Positions 12,501-21,535 of a DNA stretch of 39,844 bases are shown one piece after another (positions within the stretch are counted from its first letter, which is position 1; each line of letters starts with the position of its first letter). The position numbers and the translations under genes are program-made. The notes beneath the pieces were generated by a model, which searched no databases, was not told the origin of the DNA, and saw nothing but the letters and a program-made list of their open reading frames with translations. Location of the stretch: NCBI GenBank assembly GCA_001803185.1, contig MHBB01000002.1, positions 1-39,844 of the forward strand. Direction: 5' to 3'. Origin of the DNA: Legionellales bacterium RIFCSPHIGHO2_12_FULL_35_11. GTDB lineage: Bacteria > Pseudomonadota > Gammaproteobacteria > Legionellales > Legionellaceae.

Positions 12501-14249
12501 ATGCGTGATTCAATAGACTTCTTTCGAAACTCTACTGCAGAGGTGAATTGCTTCGTCGATTCAGTGCTCGAATCCTCATGTACTGACGTGTACACTGCGG
12601 TTCTGCGCGCCTCATCTCCTCGTACTTCACTCTCTGCAGCGAGTTTCGAAAGAAGTCTATTATCAATAATCATGGCTCAAATAAACCCCAATATTGGGTC
12701 AATCTCAAGCAATTGTGAAAAAATAATCCATGCGATCAATGAGAACCAGGATAACCACGACGTGATTGTTTTTCCTGAGTTAGCTTTAACTGGTTACTTA
12801 CTTGAAGATTTATTATTTAGAAATGAACTATTTTTACAAATAGAAGAAGCACTTTCTAGGATAGCAGCCGCAACAAAAAACTGCCACGTAATTCTTGGTC
12901 ATCCTGCTCGCGCTAATTTAAAAATTTATAACCAAGCAAGTATATTTTATAACGGTAATTGTATTGCCAATTACAATAAACATAAACTTCCAAATTATGG
13001 TGTTTTTGATGAAAAACGCTATTATAGTGTTGATGAGCTAAAGCATTGTGTTTTTAGTGTAAATGGTTTCTCTCTTCGACTATGTATATGCGAAGATCTT
13101 TGGCAATCAGAACCAGACATACTTCTAAGCAGTCAACCTAATGATATTCTAATTTCAATCAATGCCTCGCCTTTTGACACCAATAAATTTGCAAAGCGCA
13201 TTGAAGTCTGTAAAAAATATGCAAATCATTGTTTGGCTGTAATTTATGTCAATCAAGTAGGCGGACAAGATGAATTAGTATTTGATGGCCAATCTTTTGT
13301 AATGGATAATAAATGCCAAATTAAGGCTCTAGCTCCAGCATTTAAAGAAAGTATACATCGTGTTGAAATAAGAAAAAATAGCATTATAAGCAAGATTAAT
13401 CCTATGATGCCAACCACTGCTTTAATTTATCAAGCATTATTATGTGGTATTAGAGACTATGTAAATAAAAATAATTTCAAAGGAATACTCCTTGGCTTAT
13501 CTGGCGGAATAGACTCAGCATTAACTCTAGCTTTAGCAGTTGATGCTTTAGGCCCATCTAGAGTTTTTGCTGTATTACTACCTTCTAAATACACTGCTGA
13601 TATTAGTAATATCGATGCTTTAGCGCAAATACACAATCTTGGGATTTCACACTTTAATCTTCCTATAAATAACATTTTTAATTGTATGTTAGATACCCTA
13701 GCTCCTGCATTTAAAAACACCAAACCAGATACTATGGAAGAAAATTTGCAAGCCAGAATTAGAGGTAATTTATTAATGGCTCTATCAAATAAAACAGGAT
13801 ATATGTTACTGAGCACTAGCAATAAAAGTGAATCTGCCGTTGGTTATGCAACTTTATATGGTGATATGGCTGGTGGATTTGCTCCACTTAAAGATGTTTT
13901 AAAAACTACTGTTTATGAACTTGCAAATTATAGAAACTCTATCTCGGAAGTTATACCTAAAAGAGTAATTGATAGAGCTCCTACAGCAGAACTTGCTCCA
14001 AATCAAAAAGATGAAGATTCATTACCAAATTATGCTATTCTAGATTCTATTATTGCTCACTACGTGCATGAAAATTTAGATGCCAAAGCAATTATTGAAT
14101 TAGGCTTTCCAGAGGAAATTGTCAATAAAGTAATTAAGTTAATTTTTCGAAACGAATATAAAAGAAGGCAATCGCCGCCTGGGGTAAAAATTACAGAGTC
14201 TGCCTTTGGTAAAGATTGGCGAAGACCTATCACTCAGGGATTATTTTAA
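12501..14249 (+). CDS. nadE: Glutamine-dependent NAD+ synthetase with an in-frame inserted element
   Basis: Makes NAD+ from deamido-NAD+, ATP and glutamine. The N-terminal nitrilase-type amidase domain shows the Glu-Lys-Cys triad in VFPELALTGYLLEDLLF, NYNKHKLPNYGVFDE and LRLCICEDLW. The C-terminal synthetase has the P-loop GLSGGIDSALTLALA and LSTSNKSESAVGY. The normal N-terminus would be a beta strand like SIIMAQINPNIGS. Here it is preceded by about 50 codons read through a palindromic element (12512-12661). Removing the element leaves the frame intact and gives MRDS-SIIMAQINPN, a normal start from ATG 12501 and a family-typical length of about 530 residues. TTG 12489 is an alternative upstream start. 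ATG 12672 is also possible but cuts into the first strand. TATAAT at 12483-12488 could be its -10 box. Confidence 0.93.
   Translation: MRDSIDFFRNSTAEVNCFVDSVLESSCTDVYTAVLRASSPRTSLSAASFERSLLSIIMAQINPNIGSISSNCEKIIHAINENQDNHDVIVFPELALTGYLLEDLLFRNELFLQIEEALSRIAAATKNCHVILGHPARANLKIYNQASIFYNGNCIANYNKHKLPNYGVFDEKRYYSVDELKHCVFSVNGFSLRLCICEDLWQSEPDILLSSQPNDILISINASPFDTNKFAKRIEVCKKYANHCLAVIYVNQVGGQDELVFDGQSFVMDNKCQIKALAPAFKESIHRVEIRKNSIISKINPMMPTTALIYQALLCGIRDYVNKNNFKGILLGLSGGIDSALTLALAVDALGPSRVFAVLLPSKYTADISNIDALAQIHNLGISHFNLPINNIFNCMLDTLAPAFKNTKPDTMEENLQARIRGNLLMALSNKTGYMLLSTSNKSESAVGYATLYGDMAGGFAPLKDVLKTTVYELANYRNSISEVIPKRVIDRAPTAELAPNQKDEDSLPNYAILDSIIAHYVHENLDAKAIIELGFPEEIVNKVIKLIFRNEYKRRQSPPGVKITESAFGKDWRRPITQGLF
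12512..12661. mobile_element. Palindromic MITE-like element inserted in the 5' end of nadE
   Basis: Perfect 21-base inverted repeats occupy 12512-12532 and 12641-12661; their cores are TTCTTTCGAAACTC and its complement. The symmetry continues inward imperfectly (CTGCAGAG on both sides), and the interior is GC-richer than the flanks. TA dinucleotides flank both ends of the inner core (12514-12515 and 12658-12659), as TA-targeting transposons would leave. The 150 bases, or 144 counted from TA to TA, are multiples of three and contain no stop in the nadE frame; the opposite strand is open too. There is no room for a transposase, so it would move only with help from elsewhere. The sequence resembles dispersed repeats I have seen in intracellular bacteria, but I cannot name it. 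Confidence 0.75.
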
Positions 14250-14315
14250 TATATTACGAAAGTGCTTGCAAAAATAGCCTAACTAGATAACATGGAAGAA
14301 ATCTAAGAATAATAA

Positions 14316-14966
14316 ATGAATGAATTAATGAAAATCGCTACTTTTTTAGCCTCTGTGCTTTTTGGCGCAGCTGCCAATGCTGCAACTCCAATTGATGGTT
14401 GGTATTCTAGTTTTTTTGGTGGTTTTGCTTATGTTCCCGGAAATTTTAATAAAACTTATTACAACGTAAATAGAAGCAATGTCACTTACCAATCTGGTTT
14501 TGATGGTGGCGGAAATTTTGGCTATAAAAGCAACCCCATGCGTTATGAAGGAGAAATCTCCTATATAAAAGCAAATACAGATAAATTTAAAATTAACTCA
14601 GTCACGCAAACATCGGTAAGCGGTTATAACCAAGCTGCATTTGCTCTTGCAAATATTTACTATGACTTCCAAGGAGTTACCCCTATTTTACAACCTTATT
14701 TGGGCTTAGGACTAGGCTACGGATGGGTACAAATCAAATTAGATAGTAAAGGTCCTTCCGTGGTGACTAATTTTGAAGCTAATAGCTCTGTTTTTGCCTA
14801 CCATGGAGATGTAGGAATTACTTTTAATTTTGCAGAAAACTATGCATTAAGCTTAGGATATAGATATTTAACCACCTTACATATTTTTGACTTTGGCGAT
14901 AGATTTCAAGTTCATGTAGCTAATTTAGGTGCAACATATAGATTTGACGGAAATAACTACAAATAA
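14316..14966 (+). CDS. Outer-membrane beta-barrel protein (opacity/OmpA-barrel type)
   Basis: A 216-residue protein with a signal peptide (MKIATFLASVLFGAAANA, cleavage before ATPIDG). After it come alternating hydrophobic strands rich in Tyr, Phe and Gly: DGWYSSFFGGFAYV, PYLGLGLGYGWVQ, YALSLGYRYLTT, and a closing strand VHVANLGATYRF that ends near an aromatic residue as outer-membrane barrels do. This suits an eight-stranded porin-like barrel. The following gene is a paralog with the same start of the mature part (P-x-x-GWY). Exact role unknown: adhesion, surface structure or small-solute passage are possible. The ATG at 14316 is used; an ATG four codons later (MKIATF) would give a tidier signal peptide. 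Confidence 0.75.
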   Translation: MNELMKIATFLASVLFGAAANAATPIDGWYSSFFGGFAYVPGNFNKTYYNVNRSNVTYQSGFDGGGNFGYKSNPMRYEGEISYIKANTDKFKINSVTQTSVSGYNQAAFALANIYYDFQGVTPILQPYLGLGLGYGWVQIKLDSKGPSVVTNFEANSSVFAYHGDVGITFNFAENYALSLGYRYLTTLHIFDFGDRFQVHVANLGATYRFDGNNYK

Positions 14967-14977
14967 GGATATATAGT

Positions 14978-15904
14978 ATGCACATAAGGCTCGTGAAAAA
15001 ATCGCGTGCGTTAGACATTTTGACTAATTCACAAAATTTTCTTAAACGTCTTAGTTATTTATTAGTGTTATCATGTATTTTTATTTATCAAAAACACGCT
15101 TTTGCACTCCAACCAGTCCAAGGCTGGTATGCAGGAGTTTTTATCGGGCCTAGTGCTGCCAATTCAAATGATTTTGACTTTGGACAAACCCTTTCTTTTG
15201 CTACCACTAATGTTACTGTATCTGCTACGTCTGGCAGTGTCACCCACTCTGTTCTTGGTGGAATTGGTGGACAAGTAGGCTATAGATTTTTCCTAAGACA
15301 CAGAATTGAGGCTGAGTGGTATTATAATAACAATCCTATTAAAAGCTTAAAACTAAATAACTATTCTTTCACTAATACTTATTATCCAAGTTTTAACGTT
15401 ACAAATTCAACCGCTACATTTAATAACAATCAAAATACTTCCGATGCTTACATTCAAGGAAGCACAAATACTGGCGCAATTATGGTTAATTTTATTTACG
15501 ACTTACTTACCCCAAATAATGACGGATACAGTAAAGTTGTACCATTTGTCGGAGCAGGTTTAGGTTATTCATATGTTCAGAATGCCATGCAAATTTATAG
15601 GCCTACTACTGTTGATCCAGCAAATGACCCTTATCCTAATCGTGAAATTTTAGATGTTTTACAAAACCGTTATATTTACGCAGTCCAGGGCCTGATAGGG
15701 GTAAGTTACTTTTTAGATGATTTTACCTGGTTTGGACTTGATCTTAGATATTTTACAACTGGTTCTTCGATTGTACAATCCAGATATACTTATACAAGCC
15801 CAACAGCAACGGAAACAGTCTCTAGTACCAATAGTTTATTTAGTAATAAGGCTCAAATAATATCAGTAAATCTATCATTTTCTGGAGCATTTAATTTTGG
15901 CTAA
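14978..15904 (+). CDS. Second outer-membrane beta-barrel protein, paralog of the previous gene
   Basis: A 308-residue protein with a long basic leader (MHIRLVKKSRALDILTNSQ) before the hydrophobic core LSYLLVLSCIFIYQKHAFA and a mature start LQPVQGWYAGVFIGP, matching ATPIDGWYSSFFGG of its neighbour. Barrel-type strands follow: GGIGGQVGYRFFLRHRIEAEWYY, VVPFVGAGLGYSYVQ, IYAVQGLIGVSYFL, FGLDLRYFTTG and a terminal IISVNLSFSGAFNFG. Ser/Thr/Asn-rich stretches between strands look like surface loops and are longer than in the neighbour. AAGGAT precedes the ATG. It lies 11 bases after the first barrel gene and overlaps rpe by 8 bases, so the three are probably one transcript. Function unknown. Confidence 0.75.
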   Translation: MHIRLVKKSRALDILTNSQNFLKRLSYLLVLSCIFIYQKHAFALQPVQGWYAGVFIGPSAANSNDFDFGQTLSFATTNVTVSATSGSVTHSVLGGIGGQVGYRFFLRHRIEAEWYYNNNPIKSLKLNNYSFTNTYYPSFNVTNSTATFNNNQNTSDAYIQGSTNTGAIMVNFIYDLLTPNNDGYSKVVPFVGAGLGYSYVQNAMQIYRPTTVDPANDPYPNREILDVLQNRYIYAVQGLIGVSYFLDDFTWFGLDLRYFTTGSSIVQSRYTYTSPTATETVSSTNSLFSNKAQIISVNLSFSGAFNFG

Positions 15905-16562
15905 GGATATCTCTTATAAAATTTTGCCATCAATTTTATCGGCAAATCTATTGAATCTTGAATCAGAAATTTCAGAAGTAGTGCAGGCTGGAGCAGATAT
16001 GCTCCATCTTGATATCATGGATAATCACTATGTGCCAAATCTTACTTTTGGCCCAAGCTTATGTAAAGAAATCAGCAATGCTTTTCCAAACTTTCCAATT
16101 GATGTGCATCTAATGACATCACCTACTGATAATCTGATTGAGCAATTTGCTAAAGCAAATGTTAGTAGCATAAGTATTCATCCAGATGCAACAATCCATT
16201 TAGATAGAAGTTTGGCACTTATTAAAAGCTTTAAAATAAAAGCTGGTATAGCTTTAAATCCAGCGAGATCTCCTGATATAATTAAATGGTGTCTGGAAAA
16301 GTTAGATTTTATTCTAATTATGACAGTAAACCCTGGTTTTAGCGGCCAGGTATTGATAGAAAGCGTAATATCCAAAATAGATTTTATTCATAAAGAGTAT
16401 CCAAGTTTACCTATAGTAGTTGATGGTGGAGTTTGTATCGAAAATATTAAACTCCTAGCCAAAGTTGGTGCTCAAGCATTTGTTGCGGGATCTGCTATAT
16501 TCAATAGCAAGAACTATTTTGAAGTTATTAAGAACATGCGAGAGCAACTGAAAACTTTATAA
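15897..16562 (+). CDS. rpe: Ribulose-phosphate 3-epimerase
   Basis: Interconverts ribulose 5-phosphate and xylulose 5-phosphate in the pentose phosphate pathway. The 221-residue TIM barrel shows PSILSANLLNLESEI, the metal-binding LHLDIMDNHYVPNLTFGP, IDVHLMTSP, MTVNPGFSGQ and VDGGVCIENI, all at their usual places. The start is TTG 15897, inside the end of the barrel gene; GGAG lies about ten bases upstream, and no ATG lies before the conserved YKILPSILSA, so a non-ATG start is required. The overlap with an outer-membrane protein gene is an unusual pairing. Confidence 0.95.
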   Translation: MAKDISYKILPSILSANLLNLESEISEVVQAGADMLHLDIMDNHYVPNLTFGPSLCKEISNAFPNFPIDVHLMTSPTDNLIEQFAKANVSSISIHPDATIHLDRSLALIKSFKIKAGIALNPARSPDIIKWCLEKLDFILIMTVNPGFSGQVLIESVISKIDFIHKEYPSLPIVVDGGVCIENIKLLAKVGAQAFVAGSAIFNSKNYFEVIKNMREQLKTL

Positions 16563-16564
16563 TT

Positions 16565-18469
16565 ATGAATAAAAAAATCAAAGTAATGTTATGTGCTTTT
16601 TTCTTAGTAAATTATAGCCTTGCTGCTCTTGGGGATGAGGCTTATCTTAAGAAATTTTTAGACTATCAAATGTGGAATGAAAATCTTCCTGAAGGAATAG
16701 ATAATAAATTTATAAACTTTATAGATTCCTCTTCACCACTAACCACAAAATTAAGAGAAAAATGGCTATATAAATTAGCTAAAAATAACGATTGGAAAAA
16801 TTATAATAAATACTACCGCACATCAAATGATCTTAGCCTGCAATGCTATGCACTTGAAGCCCAAATAAATACAGATGGATATAACTCTAGTTTTCCTTCA
16901 AACCCACAAAATAATAGACTGATTTCACAAGAATATTCTGCTTCTAGCACCAAATTAACAAAACAATTTTCTTCAACAGTAGCGAGTCAAAACAAGTCTA
17001 ATCAAACAATTACTAATGAGATAACCAAATTGTGGTTAAATGGAGAGTCTTTACCTAAAGCATGTGAGAAAATTTTTACTATATTATTAAGTAATCCTAC
17101 TACAAACAATAAACTAGTTAATGCTCGCGCAACACTTGCCTTAAAAAACAGAAATATATCGTTGGCAAGGTATATTTTAAAACAATCTAATCCGAAACAA
17201 GATTATAAAATAAGCCTTCTTGATATGATTCAAAAAAATCCTAGAAGAATCTCTAATCTTACTCCGGGAGAATTTCAAGGAGAATTGTACTTATACGGAT
17301 TAAATATTTTAACGAGAATGGAACCGGAAATAGCAATTAAAATGTTTGATAAAAAAGCTATGTCTGTTATGAGCAAACATCAACAACAGGAGTTTTTAGC
17401 TAATTTTGCATTATATAAAGCGTTACGCAACAAAGATGATGCAATTTTTTGGTTAAATAAAGTAGAAAAAGCTTATTATACAGATGCATTAATTGATTGG
17501 GAAATACGGTACGCAATATCACATAAAAATTGGCGGCGACTAATAAGTTTAATAGAAAATTCAAAAAACAAAGATGATTTACGTCAAAAATACTGGCGAG
17601 CAAGAGCTTATCAAGCTTTAGGTGAGAATGACAAAGCAAAAAATATCTATCAAGAAATAAGCCATTTTAGAAATTATTATAGCTTTTTAGCCAGCAAAAA
17701 ATTAAAGCAACAACTTAGTCTGGAAAATGAAGAAGTAATTCATATGAAAAACTCTCTGACTATTTACAAGCCAATTATCGATAAAATTCAAATCTACTTT
17801 AACCAAAATGAAACTTTAAAAGCTTCTAGAATTATCAATGATTTTAGTAGCGAACTAAACAAAAAAGATCGCAGTGATTTCGCATACTGGGTCCAAAAGG
17901 AATTAAAGTGGAACGGTAAGTCAGTATATCTTTGCAATAATGAGGAGTTATTTAATCAGTTATCGCTTCGATTTCCACTTGCATATAAAAATATTGTTTA
18001 TACAAACTCAAACCAATATCATATTTCCACTCCATTAATATACGCAATAATTAGACAGGAAAGCGCTTTTTTTGATCAAATAACTTCTGCTGCAGGGGCT
18101 AATGGTTTAATGCAAATTATGCCGGCAACAGCTAAGCTTGTAGCCAAAAAATCCAAAATCCAATATCAAAATTCACAAGATCTGTTTTCTCCATATAAAA
18201 ATATAAATATTGGCACAGCTTACCTTAAACTTTTAAGCAAAGGGTTTAATGACAATCCTATTTTAATGATAGCTGCATACAATGCTGGACCAACGCAAGT
18301 AAATCGTTGGCTAAAATCAAACCCTCAAAAAGACATGGATATCTGGATTGAAACAATTCCATGGGCTGAAACAAGAAATTATGTAAAAAATGTAATCGCC
18401 TTCTACGCTGTTTACGAATATCGGTTATATAACAAAGCTAGTTTAAATGAGTTTTCACATTATTTTTAA
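16565..18469 (+). CDS. slt: Soluble lytic murein transglycosylase
   Basis: A 634-residue periplasmic enzyme that cleaves peptidoglycan glycan strands. A signal peptide (MNKKIKVMLCAFFLVNYSLA) is followed by a long alpha-helical region of Slt70 superhelix type and a C-terminal GH23 domain. That domain has the catalytic glutamate in YAIIRQESAF near residue 500, then AAGANGLMQIMPATAK, FSPYKNINIGTAYLKLL, IAAYNAGPTQVNRW and WIETIPWAETRNYVKNV. The catalytic-domain motifs are intact, and the length fits Slt70. It begins two bases after rpe ends, with only a weak ribosome binding site, suggesting coupled translation. Confidence 0.93.
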   Translation: MNKKIKVMLCAFFLVNYSLAALGDEAYLKKFLDYQMWNENLPEGIDNKFINFIDSSSPLTTKLREKWLYKLAKNNDWKNYNKYYRTSNDLSLQCYALEAQINTDGYNSSFPSNPQNNRLISQEYSASSTKLTKQFSSTVASQNKSNQTITNEITKLWLNGESLPKACEKIFTILLSNPTTNNKLVNARATLALKNRNISLARYILKQSNPKQDYKISLLDMIQKNPRRISNLTPGEFQGELYLYGLNILTRMEPEIAIKMFDKKAMSVMSKHQQQEFLANFALYKALRNKDDAIFWLNKVEKAYYTDALIDWEIRYAISHKNWRRLISLIENSKNKDDLRQKYWRARAYQALGENDKAKNIYQEISHFRNYYSFLASKKLKQQLSLENEEVIHMKNSLTIYKPIIDKIQIYFNQNETLKASRIINDFSSELNKKDRSDFAYWVQKELKWNGKSVYLCNNEELFNQLSLRFPLAYKNIVYTNSNQYHISTPLIYAIIRQESAFFDQITSAAGANGLMQIMPATAKLVAKKSKIQYQNSQDLFSPYKNINIGTAYLKLLSKGFNDNPILMIAAYNAGPTQVNRWLKSNPQKDMDIWIETIPWAETRNYVKNVIAFYAVYEYRLYNKASLNEFSHYF

Positions 18470-18524
18470 ATTTTAAAAATATCTGGTAAAATATGCCCTA
18501 AATCTTGAATTTGAATGGCACAAC

Positions 18525-19859
18525 ATGTTAAAAAAATTATATATTAAAACCAATGGCTGCCAAATGAATGAATATGATTCATCTAAAATGGCCGATGTAT
18601 TATCTAATTCCCATGGCTTTGAAAAAGTATCAGAAATTGAAGGAGCAGATATTTTATTGTTAAATACTTGCTCGATACGTGAAAAAGCTCAAGAGAAAGT
18701 TTTTTCTCAGCTTGGTCAATGGCGAGAATACAAAAAACGAAATCCACATGTCATTATTGGTGTAGGTGGCTGCGTTGCTAGTCAAGAAGGTGCAAATATT
18801 ATCAAAAGAGCGCCATATGTTGATTTAGTATTTGGGCCTCAAACATTACATCGTCTTCCACAAATGCTAAACGAGCACTTAGAAAGAAAAAAACCTGTAG
18901 TTGATATTAGTTTTCCTGAAATTGAAAAGTTTGATAACTTGCCAGCTCCAAGAGCTGATGGCCCAATTGCGTTTGTTTCTATTATGGAGGGATGCAGTAA
19001 ATATTGCAGTTACTGCGTTGTGCCATATACACGTGGAGAAGAAATAAGCCGTCCTTTTGATGATGTATTAGCTGAATGCTACTTGCTGGCTCAACAAGGA
19101 GTTCGCGAAATAAATCTATTAGGACAAAATGTAAATGATTACCAAGGTAAAATGGAAAATGGTGATATAGCTGATTTAGCTCTTCTAATTCAATATATTG
19201 CAGCAATCCAAGGATTAGGCAGGATTAGATACACAACCTCTCATCCACTAGCATTTTCTGATAATCTTATAAACGCCTATAAAGAAGTTCCTGAGCTGGC
19301 AAACCATATTCATTTACCAGTTCAAAGTGGATCTGATAGAATTCTTGCAATGATGAAAAGAGGTTATACAGCATTAGAATTTAAATCAAAAATAAAAAAA
19401 TTACGTAAAGTTAGACCAGATATTAAGCTTTCTACAGATATTATAGTTGGATTCCCATCTGAAACTGACAAGGATTTTCAAGATACCTTAGATTTAGTAG
19501 ATGAAATTGGATTCGACACATCTTTTAGCTTCATATATAGCAAAAGACCAGGCACACCTGCTGCAAATATTCAAGATGACACGCCAATAGAAGTAAAAAA
19601 GCAGCGCTTAAAAATATTACAAGATAGATTAGCTATTCAAGTTAATAGATACAGTGAGGCAATGATAGGCAGTACACAAAAAGTATTAGTTACTGGTCCA
19701 TCTAAGAAAGATAAAGCGCAATTGGCTTCCAGAACCGAATGTAATCGTGTGGTTAATTTCATTGGACCAGTTAACATTCAAGGCCATTTTGTAGATGTAT
19801 TAATTACAGAGGCACAACCTAACTCTCTTCGTGGCAGGCTTATTACTCATGAGCAATGA
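18525..19859 (+). CDS. miaB: tRNA-2-methylthio-N6-dimethylallyladenosine synthase
   Basis: Radical-SAM methylthiotransferase acting on A37 of tRNAs that read UNN codons. The 444 residues hold the UPF0004 domain with three cysteines for the second iron-sulfur cluster ([30 protein letters not shown]), the radical-SAM triad CSKYCSYC in [19 protein letters not shown] near residue 160, [12 protein letters not shown], and a C-terminal TRAM domain. Length and motifs are typical. In many gammaproteobacteria miaB heads a group with ybeZ, ybeY and ybeX; here ybeY-corC are about 17 kb away and ybeZ is not in the window. It overlaps rluD by 11 bases. Confidence 0.97.
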   Translation: MLKKLYIKTNGCQMNEYDSSKMADVLSNSHGFEKVSEIEGADILLLNTCSIREKAQEKVFSQLGQWREYKKRNPHVIIGVGGCVASQEGANIIKRAPYVDLVFGPQTLHRLPQMLNEHLERKKPVVDISFPEIEKFDNLPAPRADGPIAFVSIMEGCSKYCSYCVVPYTRGEEISRPFDDVLAECYLLAQQGVREINLLGQNVNDYQGKMENGDIADLALLIQYIAAIQGLGRIRYTTSHPLAFSDNLINAYKEVPELANHIHLPVQSGSDRILAMMKRGYTALEFKSKIKKLRKVRPDIKLSTDIIVGFPSETDKDFQDTLDLVDEIGFDTSFSFIYSKRPGTPAANIQDDTPIEVKKQRLKILQDRLAIQVNRYSEAMIGSTQKVLVTGPSKKDKAQLASRTECNRVVNFIGPVNIQGHFVDVLITEAQPNSLRGRLITHEQ

Positions 19860-20841
19860 AGTACTAAAAGCACATATCCCTGAGGAATTTAGTGGGCAAA
19901 GATTAGACAAAGTATTGGCTAGTCTCTTTCCTGAATACTCTAGAGCTAAGCTTGTATCTTGGTTGAAGGAAGGTAATATTAAAATCAACTCTAAAAGTAG
20001 CGATCCGGATTTTAAGGTATTTGGAGATGAAGAAATTATATTTTCCCCAATAAACACAAATATTTATACGCCTTCTCAAGCAGAAAATATTCCCCTGAAT
20101 ATAATATTTGAAGATGAAGATCTTATTATAATTAATAAACAAGCGGGTTTAATTGTCCATCCTGGAGCTGGCAACCCTGATGGAACATTAGTAAACGCCC
20201 TTTTACACCATAATAATGAAGTACACTCCAAATTACCAAGAGCTGGGATAATTCATCGGATAGATAAAGACACCAGTGGTCTATTAGTTATTGCAAAAAC
20301 TATTACAGCCCACAATAATTTAATCCAACAAATGCAAGATCATCTTATAACAAGACGATACATTGCACTAGTTTTTGGACATATAATAGCAGGTCAAACA
20401 ATCAAAACTAATTTTGGAAGAGATAACCAAAATCGTCTTAAAATGGCAGTTAAATCCTCAGGAAGAGAAGCTATTACAAATTACCGTGTTGCAAAGCATT
20501 ACGGGTTTGCAACGTTGTTAAATGTTGAATTAGAAACTGGTAGAACTCATCAAATAAGAGTCCACTTGGCGCATATTAATCATGCGATAATTGGTGATCA
20601 GCTTTATAAGGGTAGAAATTGTATACCAAAAGGATTAAGTGAAGATTTACGCAACACTATCCAAAAATTTCCACGTCAGGCGTTACATGCATGTAGTTTA
20701 GCATTTACTCATCCTGTAAGTAAACAAGACTTAGAATTTCAAGCACCGCTACCAGATGACTTCCAACAATTACTAATCACCTTGGACGATGAACTAAATG
20801 GAAATAATAATACCGAATTGGCGTACACCGAAAAATATTAA
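19849..20841 (+). CDS. rluD: 23S rRNA pseudouridine synthase, RluD type
   Basis: Isomerises uridines in helix 69 of 23S rRNA. An N-terminal S4 RNA-binding domain ([20 protein letters not shown]) precedes the catalytic core with the aspartate in [27 protein letters not shown]-like [18 protein letters not shown], and [15 protein letters not shown]. It has 330 residues, near the E. coli length. The start is ATG 19849 inside the end of miaB; an upstream GTG at 19831 would only extend the overlap. The order rluD-pgeF is conserved in gammaproteobacteria, which separates it from RluA and RluC. Confidence 0.92.
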   Translation: MSNEVLKAHIPEEFSGQRLDKVLASLFPEYSRAKLVSWLKEGNIKINSKSSDPDFKVFGDEEIIFSPINTNIYTPSQAENIPLNIIFEDEDLIIINKQAGLIVHPGAGNPDGTLVNALLHHNNEVHSKLPRAGIIHRIDKDTSGLLVIAKTITAHNNLIQQMQDHLITRRYIALVFGHIIAGQTIKTNFGRDNQNRLKMAVKSSGREAITNYRVAKHYGFATLLNVELETGRTHQIRVHLAHINHAIIGDQLYKGRNCIPKGLSEDLRNTIQKFPRQALHACSLAFTHPVSKQDLEFQAPLPDDFQQLLITLDDELNGNNNTELAYTEKY

Positions 20842-21535
20842 AGCTTTAACTACGACGAGGAATTTTGGCTGCAGTATAAATGAGTTTGCCAGTAATAATT
20901 TTGGCCTGCATATCAATGACAACACTGAGCACGTCCTAAAGAATAGAATAAATCTAGCTAAAGAACACAATTTACCAAGTGAGCCAATTTGGCTTAATCA
21001 AACTCATAGCAATATATGCGTAGTTGTTGAAGATAATTTTCCGAATATTAATGCTGATGCAGCAATTACCAAAGACTCACGTTTTCCACTGGTAATAATG
21101 ACAGCAGACTGCGTTCCTATCCTAATTTGCCATAAATTAGGAACCGAAATTGGTGCAATTCACGCGGGATGGAAAGGCCTATTAAATGGAGTAATTGAAA
21201 ACACCTTTACAAATCTTTCGGATAGACCTGAAAATTATATTGCTTGGATTGGCCCAGCAATCTGTCAAAACTGTTATCAAACTGGCAAAGAGGTAATGAG
21301 CGAGTTTATGATTAAATTCTCTGATTCTATAAAATTTTTTAAAACTACAAATACAAATATTAATGCTAACCTTCCTGGCATTGCAGAGTATATTTTAAAT
21401 AATTTGGGAGTTAAAAAAATCTATCAGTCTAATGAATGCACATTTGAAAAAACTAATAAATTTTACTCCTACCGAAAAAGCGCAAAAACCGGTAGAATGG
21501 CATCATTAATTTGGTTTCAGGATGGAATAAAATGA
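20798..21535 (+). CDS. pgeF: Peptidoglycan editing factor / laccase-domain purine nucleoside enzyme
   Basis: A 245-residue YfiH-family protein. The family has been described as multicopper-oxidase-like, as an enzyme acting on purine nucleosides, and as a factor that keeps wrong amino acids out of peptidoglycan. Conserved residues are IWLNQTHSN, MTADCVPILICHK and IHAGWKGLLNGVIENT (metal ligands His-Cys-His), IGPAICQNCYQTG, and the ending FYSYRKSAKTGRMASLIW. The start [14 protein letters not shown] matches the usual N-terminus. It overlaps rluD by 44 bases and touches the next gene through an ATGA junction. Confidence 0.9.
   Translation: MEIIIPNWRTPKNIKALTTTRNFGCSINEFASNNFGLHINDNTEHVLKNRINLAKEHNLPSEPIWLNQTHSNICVVVEDNFPNINADAAITKDSRFPLVIMTADCVPILICHKLGTEIGAIHAGWKGLLNGVIENTFTNLSDRPENYIAWIGPAICQNCYQTGKEVMSEFMIKFSDSIKFFKTTNTNINANLPGIAEYILNNLGVKKIYQSNECTFEKTNKFYSYRKSAKTGRMASLIWFQDGIK

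Noticed and set aside
12473-12673. Open frame of 66 codons on the minus strand through the nadE element
   Set aside because: It follows from the element being stop-free on both strands; it has no ribosome binding site and no recognisable product.
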